Shown here in pieces: positions 55,635 to 64,000 of a stretch of DNA of 64,000 bases; positions within the stretch are counted from its first letter, which is position 1, and each line of letters starts with the position of its first letter. A program made the position numbers and the translations under genes. Origin of the DNA: Allolobophora icterica (taxonomy: Eukaryota > Annelida > Clitellata > Crassiclitellata > Lumbricidae); assembly GCA_963556255.1 (NCBI GenBank), contig OY744615.1:5159123-5223122 (forward strand). Direction: 5' to 3'. The notes under the pieces were generated by a model, which saw only the letters and a list, made by a program, of their open reading frames with translations, was not told the origin of the DNA and made no database searches.

Positions 55635-56180
55635 CTAAACAACAAAGTAATTAATGTAAAATAACAAGCATGGATGATGAATTTTGAACTTTAAAACAAC
55701 ATACAACATAAACCTTAATCTGAAGCCATTTTATGTTGTTAAAAGTATCGGGTTATGTACTTAGTAAAAGTAGAAGTAAACAGGACTTTATGTCCTTGAG
55801 TAAAAGTAAAAGTACAGTACTCATCAAAAAGTTACTTTCGTCAAAGTATTCTTCCAAGTAAAAACTAAAAGCACGGAGTTTATATAGTTCAATTCACTTT
55901 CCAGAAGACTAAATTCTCAAAATGCTTGTCATTCAGTTGAGCGTGTTTATGGTTCCTTGTCAACCGGCACAGCTAAAAAGGCCAACACTCCACTCTGCAG
56001 CAAGTGGAGTGTTGAATCTAATACTAGTTCTGCTGAACATGCCTCAACATGTAGAATTCTTCAACTAGGGGATGACAAATTGATGAATGCAAGACATTCA
56101 GTGTACTTGGGCGACCACAAAACGGGCAAACCAGGCAAACCAAGGCCACAGCATTTCCTTCTATGCTATAACTATGGTCA

Positions 56181-56590
56181 TGGATGTTCCAAATTGTCAA
56201 CAGATTCACCCATTATGAATTGCAAGAGAGTTTAGGGATTAAGTGAATAAAAGTGCAAACAATATGCACACTTTCAACTTCTTCAAAAAAATTTTGCACT
56301 TATTTTCCCAGCTATGCAGGAAGTACTTTCATGAGTCACATATTTTGGGTGAAGCCTTTCTATTGGTCACAGATGAAAGTTATCATGGATGTTCCAAATT
56401 GTCAACAGATTCACCCATTATGAATTGCAAGAGAGTTTAGGGATTAAGTGAATAAAAGTGCAAACAATATGCACACTTTCAACTTCTTCAAAAAAATTTT
56501 GCACTTATTTTCCCAGCTATGCAGGAAGTACTTTCATGAGTCACATATTTTGGGTGAAGCCTTTCTATTGGTCACAGATGAAAGTTACCA
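56181..56590. repeat. 205-bp tandem duplication
   Basis: TGGATGTTCCAAATTGTCAAC at 56181 and 56386. The two units appear identical over the full 205 bases except at the last positions before the LINE fragment, so the event is recent. Confidence 0.95.
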
Positions 56591-56950
56591 GAGTCTGGTT
56601 GTGCATGGTATGCAAGGTCCGTGTCTCTATGACGTGGTGAGAGCCACTACCCTTTCCAGGATACCCTATGCCTCACCTGCATGGTGGGGATTAAATACCA
56701 AAAGGGAACGTGATAGACTGGGTAGAGTCTTGCAGCGTCTCATCAGAGGACGCTACCTCCCAGAAGACACCCCACCCCCTCCACTGAGTATTGCCTCCAC
56801 AGCACTGCCATTTGGCCGACACTTGCCTCTTCGCAGCAGTGCGGAATATTCAGGGACATGTTCTGCATGATCTGCTGCCACCAATCAAATGCACAGGCTA
56901 CTTCCTGTGCCCACGAGCTCACGACCTGGAAATCCCGACTGCTCTATTTT
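56590..56950 (+). mobile_element. CR1-type LINE C-terminal fragment
   Basis: Frames give SLVVHGMQGPCLYDVVRATT, LSRIPYASPAWWGLNTKRER and DRLGRVLQRLIRGRYLPEDT; after a frameshift, FAAVRNIQGHVLHDLLPPIK and CPRAHDLEIPTA. Same block as 38244-38765. Confidence 0.85.
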
Positions 56951-57049
56951 CGTTTTGTGATTCTTCATTGCAAGTAAAAGTACTTAAAATTTGACTTAAG
57001 TACAGTAATGTATTATGGTACTTTTACTTCGTTACTGTACAACACTGGT

Positions 57050-57388
57050 TTTGGAAAGTTGATTTTATTGTAGAATGAGGTTTTGCAACCGTTGATTGAT
57101 GCATTGTGATAATGGAGCTACAGTAGTTTACAGAGTGGTTTAGATTAACTTGTGGGTTAAATACGGTACAGAGCTAAGTGGTTGCATTCTGCACTGGCCT
57201 TTAAGTACAGTGTTTTGGCCCTTTGCAGCCAGGTTTTTTGTTTTTAGTTTCCATTTCATCTCTTAAAGGCAAACATGTTATATCTCAGACCACTGAAGAT
57301 AGAGTTAAAATGTATGCATAAAATTTCTTTTGAAACAAATTTTGAACATGCCTATGTCACTTTTATTGTATGTGCTTTTACTTTTTGG
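57050..57388. other. unassigned spacer
   Basis: AT-rich, nothing recognised. It ends with CTTTTTGG, the left copy of the target-site duplication of the next element. Confidence 0.4.
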
Positions 57389-58319
57389 CAGTGATGTAGT
57401 ACTTGAGTCCGGCCAAGGACTCGAGTCCAACTCGAGACCGATTTTCTGTGGACCTGGACTCGGACTTGGACTCAAACTGTCATGACTCGGACTTGGACTC
57501 GAAGCCCTGGACTGGAATTTGACTCGCTGACTCGGTTTTCGAGTCATAATTTCTGGGCAGAACAGGCAACTGTATTGCCACGAAATGGCCAAGACCACCC
57601 CTCATGCGAGAACTGACGTGAATACCCGGCCGTTGCTACAGGCATTGATAGTCAAAACAGGTGGAACTATTCCGGCGCCAACCAGTTCCTACCAGCAGAC
57701 AACAGAAACTAAATGAGTGAAGACGAGTATCATGAATAGACTGGGGTATAAGGCAGAGGTCTCGATTCGGCTTGGACGATTACATTTATAGAGGTGAACA
57801 CCCACAGCCGGCTTAATCACGCGCGGGCCACGTGCCAATTACTCATGGGGCCCTTGTCGTATTGAGCATGGAATGATGCCGTAACGACATGACAATCAAC
57901 TTGCAGTAAAGAAGGGTCAATGCTGTGTGCTGTGCTGCTCAAATTACTATTTAGTAGTCAATGCATACAGCACAACTTTAAAGCTTTGAATTATGGGACC
58001 ATCTAGCACTAAGGCTGTTTCAAATGTTTGTTAGAGTATATTGACAACATACAGTTAGTTTGAACCTGTTCTCTTCATTTTTAACAGTACAGAAACATTT
58101 GCGACTTTCAGCAGCTGCAAACTGTGTAATAATGGCATCAAATGAAATCAAGTTAAGCACATCAATCTCAACACAGTTAAGAAGTTCCAACGTAGTTAGA
58201 CGTTTGTGGGTCATAGAAGTTTACGGTTTATTTTTAATAAATCCCATCTTACTTAAACAGCGTTCACGTGAACAGTTGGAGATCATCCAGTGGTTAAAGT
58301 TGTTTTAGAGTTTTATTGG

Positions 58320-58863
58320 AACGCATGCTCAAGACTCAATTGAACATGACGTTGTCCGCGCAACCACGCTTGCCCGCCTTCTCTATGCATCCCCAGTCTG
58401 GTGGGGCTTTGCAAATGCTGGCCAGCGCACTCGCCTTTGTGCCTTTGTTAAGAAACTGATACGGCTCAATTACCTGCCAGCTGGCGCCGCTCCCTTTGAC
58501 GCCCTCTGTGACCGAGCTGACTCCACTCTCTTTTTCGCTGTCCTTAACAATCCAAGTCATACTCTCCATAGCCTCCTCCCCCCCTGTCAAGACCAGCACC
58601 TATTCGCTCCGCCCCCGTCCTCATAACTGAGAGGTCCCCAGGGCTGATACACTGTCTAGAAAACATTTTATCATTAGAATGCTCTAATCAGGAATTTGAA
58701 CATTAATTGGATCTAAATTAATTTTTTCTTTTATTTTATTTTAGGTAGCTTATGCCTGTTCTTGATATGTTCAGTTTCTTGTACTTGTATAAACTCGTTT
58801 GTTAGCCGCAGTTCGTGTGCAGGCAGAGCATTAAAGTCCATACTTACTTACTTACTTACTTAC
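58320..58863 (+). mobile_element. (TTAC)n-tailed CR1-type LINE fragment
   Basis: The plus-strand frame from about 58340 reads EHDVVRATTLARLLYASPVW, WGFANAGQRTRLCAFVKKLI, RLNYLPAGAAPFDALCD, RADSTLFFAVLNNPSHTLHS and LLPPCQDQH. Then a frameshift to the C-terminal region (LSRKHFIIRML) near 58655, ending AGCATTAAAGTCCATACTTAC-(TTAC)n. Nested in the hAT element. Confidence 0.88.
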
Positions 58864-59169
58864 CAGGGCTCTACTGCATTGTGAGCAGTTGGAATGCAAG
58901 CAACAAATTTCGAGAGCAGTGGGAACGCCATTCCCACCCACTTTAAACGTCGAGTCCACCAATGACATGAACCTACACAGAGCGACAGAAACAGTAGGGA
59001 ATGTTCCAGAAGGTTCTCAGTGTACAGTAGCATAGCTAAAACAGCAGGTGTGGCACAACCTCTTGGTTTTTGGCAACATCACCAAGTTAAACTATTTCGT
59101 TAGGGAATATGTTAGACTGCTAATCTCCTGTGTATGTTGTGACCAGCCTGAGAAAACATTTTCGAATCT

Positions 59170-59172
59170 TGT

Positions 59173-59206
<34 letters not shown>

Positions 59207-59379
59207 ATGTCAAGCCCCTCTCTGGAGCGCAGCCGTTTCCACAATTCTCCGCCAATCCCTACGATCCTGCGCACGACTCCAGGCAGTATTCAATCAGGTC
59301 TGCGTCAACCGTCTGCTCCAACCGGTCTTTTCCAGGCCCTTGGAGGGTCACTAGTCATGGCGTGTAGAGCTCTAGCATG
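59170..59379 (-). mobile_element. RTE-like LINE 3' end, minus strand, (ATG)n tail
   Basis: Minus strand: HARALHAMTSDPPRAWKRPV followed by frame-shifted CAGS-like sequence to the (GAT)n tail at 59174-59206. It continues the LINE at 62183-62480 across the hAT insertion: RRLSRP on one side, HARALHAM on the other. Confidence 0.75.
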
Positions 59380-59499
59380 TAGGGCATAACCGATTTTGTT
59401 TTTTGCCGATTCTGGATAGTATAGGCCACTATTTGCCAATTCTGATTTTAAATAGTTCATATCCCCCTACCTGTATATGTATATAATACGATCCTGCAT

Positions 59500-60398
59500 G
59501 GTCCGCCAACTAATCGACTTTCCCTTGTTTGCTCCATTGACCATCTTGTCTCCGACCTTCACTACTGGATGTCGACTAACTGTCTCAGCCTAAACACTGC
59601 TAAGACTCATTTGATCTGGTTTGGGACTAGACAGCAGCTTGCTAAACTCGACTTTCCATTGCTGACTGAGAAATGTCCTGCTTACACCTACTCTTCCACC
59701 GTCCGCAACTTGGGTGTCACACTTGACTCCTCCCTCACATTCACAGAACATATCTCCAACATGACTCGTTCCTGCTTCTTTCAACTGAGGCGTCTCAGGG
59801 CCATCAGACGCTCGGTCTCACCTTCTGTCTCTACCACCATAGTCCACGCATTTGTCTGCTCATGCTTGGACTACTGCAACTCGCTTGTCATGGGTCTCCC
59901 CAAGCAGCATCTCTCCCCCCTTCAATCTGTTGTAAATGCTTCTGCTAGGCTCATCGCTCGACTCCCCGGTTTGCCCATATCTCTGCTTACATGCTTGATG
60001 CCCTACACTGGCTCCCTATTGCTGCGCGCATCCGATATAAGATCCTCTTCCTTGTCTCTAAATCTCAGCAGCCTACTGCCCCGAAATATCTCTCGAACTA
60101 TCTGTGAAAACCGCTATCTGCATCTTCTTCTCGCTCATTGCGCTCTGTAAATCGGCTTGATCTTTTTGTTCCCAGGGCTAAAACTGCCTTGGCCCAGCAC
60201 CGGGCATTTGCTGTAGTGGGTCTCACGATCTGGAATGACCTTCCCTCTCTGCTCAGGGCCAAACTATTGACTGGTTTTTCCTCTTCGGTCTCACGTTCCC
60301 TAAAGGCATTTCTGTTTCCCCAGGGCTTCTGTGCTGGAGCGCCTCTGAATAGTTATTCTGCGAGAGGCGCTTTATAAATTTCTAGATACAATACAATA
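59500..60398 (+). mobile_element. CR1/L2-type LINE RT tail, (ATACA)n-tailed
   Basis: The plus-strand frame 59569-60150 has MSTNCLSLNTAKTHLIWFGT, YSSTVRNLGVTLDSSLTFTE, SCFFQLRRLRAIRRSVSPSV, IVHAFVCSCLDYCNSLVMGL and PLQSVVNASARLIARLPG. After a frameshift, 60138-60377 has AFAVVGLTIWNDLPSLLRAK and VSRSLKAFLFPQGF. The 3' end is GGCGCTTTATAAATTTCTAGATACAATACAATACAAT. Same family as 14451-15425. Confidence 0.9.
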
Positions 60399-60665
60399 CA
60401 ATATACATGCATATATACATACATACATGCCCATAGATAACTTTATATACATATACAATTATACACCCCTATATAGTATGCCTCTATAGTAGTATGTGTT
60501 TAAACTTGCGCCTATGTATATAATTCCTAGATCTATACAGCTTTGGATGGAGTCATTATCTTCTCTGCCGCCTATTGGGTCGTTAAAGGTTATACGACCT
60601 GTAATACCCTGTATAATTATCCCCGTGGGAAAGAGGGATACAGTGTTGCTTTCCGTAGGTGAGGC

Positions 60666-61532
60666 TAGTGATGTAGCTTTTCCGGAAAAATATTTGTCAG
60701 AAAATTTTCCAGAAATTTTCCGAAGATCCGGAAAATACATTTAACTCATAATGTCCAATTTTCTGCATCAGACAATTAAGACAACATTAGACAATTTCTG
60801 TTTATTTTAAAATTATTTTATTTACTGTATTTCTGTCAATGCAGGCAACGTTCACCTAAAAGAATTAAAATAAACATTAAACACTACATTAGCATTTCAG
60901 ACTAGAGTAGCCTAGTTCAAACTAGTTGTAGCCTGTATGTCTGCAGTCTGCTTCAGGAAATGTTAAAAAAAATAAACAAGAAGCAATCTACCAATAGTTG
61001 AAACAATACTGATAGAAACAATTTTCTCAGCAATAGTTCACTGTTCTGTTCATTAGCGGTTCAGATTACAGTAGCCTAGTTCAAACTAATTGTAGCCTGT
61101 TTGTCTGTAGTCTGCTCTGCTGCAGGAAATGTTTAAAAAAAATTAAAATAAACATGAAACAATCTATCAATTGCTGTTTTTTTCTCATATTTTCATAACT
61201 AAAAAATATTAAGGAGACTAAATCATAAAAAATATTTTCTCTAAATTAACAGCGACGTTTAATTACAATTAATTCTTAAATGTATTGCCTTGTGAACACA
61301 AACAGTAAGCACTAACAGTGCCAGCTATTGAATAAACATATCAGTTATAACTACATAAGATAGCTTAGAGTGAGTGATGTTTAAACATTATGATGCATTT
61401 AAATTCTTATTTAGTAATATTATACTGATGGAAAAATATGGAAAATTTTCCGGAAAAATACACTGGAAATTTTCCGAAACTCTCCAGAAAAATATGAAAT
61501 TTTACAGACAATTTTTTCACCTCACAACACTA
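60666..61532. mobile_element. hAT-like element with TTTTCCGGAAAA subterminal repeats
   Basis: Flanked by GGTGAGGC (60658-60665, 61533-61540). Ends TAGTGATGTAGC / ...CACCTCACAACACTA form short imperfect TIRs. The subterminal motif TTTTCCGGAAAA(A)T occurs at both ends. The interior carries two diverged copies of AGATTACAGTAGCCTAGTTCAAACTA (about 60900 and 61062). No transposase. Confidence 0.85.
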
Positions 61533-62090
61533 GGTGAGGCACGGGCTCAGTCCATTCCGTCCTCACGTCTTTGTATGGTGTCGTTCGTCCGTTGGTTGGC
61601 TTCTCGATTTTGCGAATCGTTGTGTATTCTGTGTTGATCTGTCTGTGCTTATGTTTGGGTATATGCTTGTGTTTGTATTCTTTTGGATGTGTCTGTGTGT
61701 ATGTATGGAGATGCATGTTTGTCTCTGTTCTGTTGTGTATGTGCTTCTCCATGTGGGAGATCTTTGCCTCCTTTTCTGTGTGTTTGTGTGTTTGTGTCTT
61801 TCCCTCCTGTCCTGTATTGAGGTCGGGGGGGGGTTTACTGTGGTGGTTGATTGATTAGTAACAGATCTGTCTGTTTACTAATGGGTCATGGTTCTTCCTT
61901 GCGTCCGTCGACCATTCCCCGGGGATTCATTAATGTGTTGATTCCCTAGATTAAGATAGGGTCTCCATAGCTTCAACTGCACAGCTACACACGTAACAGA
62001 CAATGACAGTCTGGTCTCGGGAACTGATTTAAGGGCCCTAGCATATACGGTAGTTCATAGCGAAAGCAGCGAAAAATAATTGTTATTAAA
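61533..62090. other. interior of the 59380-62182 element
   Basis: TG-rich sequence with TGTGTTTGTGT-like runs (61650-61800) and a G-run at 61826. No recognised protein. Confidence 0.35.
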
Positions 62091-62182
62091 ATCGGCGGGT
62101 TAGACTTTCCAAGTATGGATAATTCCGGATAGTCCAAAATTGGCAAAATCGGTTTGCCGATCGGAGTTTCGGTTATGCCCTA

Positions 62183-62480
62183 CTAGAATGGTCTTGACAG
62201 CCGTCGTTGGACGCATAGCGCAAACATTCGGAGTCTTCGTGCTTCGATCATCTCTGAGATTGGTAGTTGTCCTGTTCGTTTGTATATTTCTGCGATGTGT
62301 GCAGTGAACGCAACTCACAAGATTCGCCGTAGACACCATTGTTGGAATGCGTTCAGTTTCTTCTTGAGGGCCACTGTGAGTGTCCAGGTTTCGGCTCCGT
62401 ACAGAAGAACTGGTAGGCTGTGAACAATCGGATCTTGGTGTGTAGTCGTATGTAAGCGGGGAGCCCCATGCTAAGCATAT
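62183..62480 (-). mobile_element. RTE-like LINE RT C-terminal region, minus strand
   Basis: Minus strand: LLYGAETWTLTVALKKKLNA, FQQWCLRRIL, then VAFTAHIAEIYKRTGQLPIS and EMIEARRLRMFALCVQRRLS. One stop (TGA) lies within. This is the 'YG-E-W-L' C-terminal region of the same LINE type as 27360-27640. It resumes at 59379 on the other side of the hAT insertion. Confidence 0.85.
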
Positions 62481-63055
62481 TGAGCATACTGGTTAATCCG
62501 GCCCTGCGAACACCGTGAAAGGCATGAAATTTAAGAGAACCGTCGACCTAATACTAGGGATTGTACATTGATTTGTAAATATATCTTCAGTTATAAAGCT
62601 AAACTGCGGGGCTATTAATTTATTACTTCGAATTAGAAGAAACTTGTCATGTATCGCCCTTTCCAGTGTAAAGAATGAGCGATTACGTGACATGCCGCAA
62701 CTGCACTTCGATTCCGATTTTTTTTTACAGTTTTAGCTGTTCCTACTATGATTGCTTCTGCTGAACTTGTGTTTAGCAGTGGAAGAATTTTTGATGTGTC
62801 CTCATGATCGTCCCAGATTATCGAACAAAACTTTATTTAATTTAATGTTTTAATGTGTCATTTGAGTAAATTACATTAACAATTCTTTCTGCATGAGTAT
62901 TTCTGCTATATTTTCTATGCCATTGAACTGCGTGTTTCAGCGTATTTTGATGTGAATGGACTTGGACTCGATCTTTAGTCACTCAGACTCCGGCACTTCA
63001 GGACTCGGACTTGACTTAGATGGACTTGGCTAAGGTGGACTCGACTACATCACTG
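62481..63055 (+). pseudogene. remnant of hAT transposase C-terminus
   Basis: Within the right part of the 57389-63055 element. At about 62745-62870 the plus strand encodes SAELVFSSGR and, after a +1 shift, PRLSNKTLFNLMF. These are the characteristic last two conserved blocks of hAT transposases (S-ERVFS-AG ... R-RL-----E-L-FL). The rest of the gene was not recognised. Confidence 0.7.
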
Positions 63056-63063
63056 CTTTTTGG

Positions 63064-63359
63064 ATATGCCAACATGGTGTGGAATATTGGCATATTCATC
63101 ACATTGACCTTCAAGCCAGGAATCTCCATGTAAGGTCAAGTTGCTCAATACCAATTGCAGAGGCAGTTGTCTGTGTAGTCTGTGAAATCTGTGTAGTCTG
63201 CTTTGTTTACAATCAGACATTGCTAGTGTCGCAAAATTGTCTAATCACTCCTGGTAAGATATCTGTTGGTTCGTCAAGCGGTGCACGGCAGGATCTGTTT
63301 TGCTGGCACCACTGCTGAGTGTTTTGGGTTTAAAAAACATCAGAACACATTTTTAGTTG
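63064..63359. other. spacer between two hAT-type elements
   Basis: A plus-strand frame (63079-63318) contains an internal repeat (VCVVCEICVVC) but no known domain. No DNAJC8 exon was recognised. Confidence 0.3.
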
Positions 63360-63367
63360 GCTAACAG

Positions 63368-63749
63368 TAGGGATTGACCGGAAAGAGATTTTCCACCGGA
63401 AACCGAGTATTTGGATGAACTATTTGCCGGAAACGAACCGGTACCATTTGTTCCATATGCGAAGCTTCACAATGCAAAGACTATTCATAGCTTAGAAGAG
63501 ACAGCAGTCCCTTTTCGGATCAGTTAATAGTTAATACATTTCAAGAAAATGGAATTGAATTCAATGGATGTTTAATTGTTTTAAGGCTGAACATTAATAA
63601 TTTTATATACGTAAGTTTATTAAATAAATTCTGAAAGAAACTAATTTTTTTCAACTATTTGCGTCTACAATAGTTGCCGAGGCGAATACTTCCGGAAACG
63701 GGATTTCCGGCCGAACCGAGTATCCGAAACGGTTTCCGGTCAATCCCTA
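63368..63749. mobile_element. 382-bp hAT-type MITE
   Basis: TIRs TAGGGATTGACCGGAAA / TTTCCGGTCAATCCCTA (17 bp, perfect) are flanked by GCTAACAG (63360-63367, 63750-63757). Subterminal CCGGAAA/TTTCCGG repeats occur at both ends. Non-coding interior. Confidence 0.95.
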
Positions 63750-63757
63750 GCTAACAG

Positions 63758-64000
63758 CAGCCAAATAGGCACAAGGAATGGAATTTAAGACAATTACTTC
63801 ATTTGCTCATCTACACAAGAGCCTTGCTCACTGGAACTTCGCTCGTCAACTTCGCTGGAGACTCGCTCGCTGGAGCTTCTACCAGGCACAGGCACCCCAA
63901 TACCAAGCAGTCTTGACCAGATGATATTCTTCTACCATCTGTGAAGGACTGCTTCATGTAACTGTTGGGCTTATGTGTTGTCGAGCCTCGTCGCCCATCA
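63758..64000. other. unassigned right edge
   Basis: Contains CTCGCT/TTCGCT-rich sequence at 63830-63880. No coding assignment; the J-domain exons of DNAJC8 are expected further right. Confidence 0.3.

Larger units (their letters stand above)
55740..57049. mobile_element. probable hAT-type element with AAGTAAAAGTAC subterminal repeats
   Basis: The right end GTACTTTTACTTCGTTACTGTACAACACTG, with AGTAAAAGTACTT repeats at 56968-57000, matches in inverse the AGTAAAAGTAGAAGTAA / AGTAAAAGTAAAAGTACAG sequence at 55764-55828. A precise left terminus and duplication could not be fixed. It contains a 205-bp tandem duplication and a LINE fragment. Confidence 0.55.
59380..62182. mobile_element. hAT-type element with TAGGGCATAACCG ends
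   Basis: TIRs TAGGGCATAACCGA / TCGGTTATGCCCTA-like (right end TTTCGGTTATGCCCTA) are flanked by CTAGCATG (59372-59379) and CTAGAATG (62183-62190), an 8-bp duplication with one mismatch. It shares its terminal TAGGGCATA with 9521-10292 and both ends with the decayed element at 25943-26495. It interrupts a minus-strand RTE-like LINE and itself contains a LINE and another hAT-like element. Confidence 0.88.
57389..63055 (+). mobile_element. 5.7-kb hAT element host to several nested insertions
   Basis: Ends CAGTGATGTAGTACTTGAGTC / GGACTCGACTACATCACTG are flanked by CTTTTTGG (57381-57388, 63056-63063). Subterminal regions at both ends are dense in GACTCG/CTTGGACTCG repeats. A transposase remnant on the plus strand at about 62745-62870 reads MIASAELVFSSGRIFDV then, one frame on, PHDRPRLSNKTLFNLMF, the hAT C-terminal dimerisation motif. 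Without insertions the element would be roughly 2 kb. Insertions inside: LINE 58320-58863, LINE 59170-62480, hAT 59380-62182 and its own inserts. Confidence 0.92.

Noticed and set aside
55957..56235. 92-codon frame before the 205-bp duplication as a gene
   Set aside because: No domain recognised; it lies inside a probable hAT-like element and is likely transposon remnant.
61534..61858. Cysteine/valine-rich open frames as a secreted or membrane protein
   Set aside because: TG-rich low-complexity sequence inside a transposon; no start context or domain.
56000..64000. J-domain exon of DNAJC8 with an HPD motif
   Set aside because: I scanned the minus strand for HPD-encoding sequence in a plausible exon and found none, so it is assumed to lie outside the window.

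Overview
This is a piece of a metazoan nuclear genome: AT-rich, intron-rich and full of transposons. It holds parts of two host genes, and both encode spliceosome-associated proteins. SYF2 is on the plus strand, with six exons between 23758 and 40641 (215 residues including the true C-terminus; the extreme N-terminus was not found). DNAJC8 (SPF31) is on the minus strand, with its five C-terminal exons between 55634 and 46915; the J-domain exons were not found and probably lie beyond the right edge. The genes converge tail to tail, about 6.3 kb apart. All splice junctions follow GT-AG and keep frame. The coding regions resemble vertebrate orthologues, and the repeats (CR1/L2-type and RTE-like LINEs, tRNA-derived SINEs, many hAT elements, Harbinger-like MITEs) fit a non-vertebrate animal, perhaps a marine deuterostome. 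The species cannot be fixed from this sequence.

Layout: 1-23.7 kb is transposon debris without a recognised host exon. It includes broken LINE reverse transcriptases, SINEs, an 8-bp-TSD element with TAGGGCATA termini (9521-10292), a LINE nested in a LINE (13.8-15.8 kb), a 2.1-kb fold-back element (17.8-20.0 kb) and a TIR element carrying a broken, unnamed transposase-like protein (20185-21923). From 23.8 to 40.6 kb is SYF2, whose introns carry an intact 3' reverse-transcriptase ORF (26.56-27.79 kb), a minus-strand LINE split by an element with tandem-repeat termini (28.9-29.9 kb), a LINE split by a hAT that is itself split by another LINE (31.3-33.5 kb), and a LINE flanked by a 153-bp direct repeat next to a second hAT (38.0-40.1 kb). 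From 40.6 to 46.9 kb is the intergenic tail, with a perfect 23-bp hairpin and two Harbinger-like MITEs in opposite orientation. From 46.9 to 55.6 kb is DNAJC8. From 55.7 kb to the end are nested transposons, above all a 5.7-kb hAT-like element (57389-63055) holding at least four levels of insertion.

The most informative content is the set of elements whose borders can be fixed to the base by terminal inverted repeats plus target-site duplications. They allow relative dating of insertions. No prokaryotic system, CRISPR array, rRNA or functional tRNA gene was seen.
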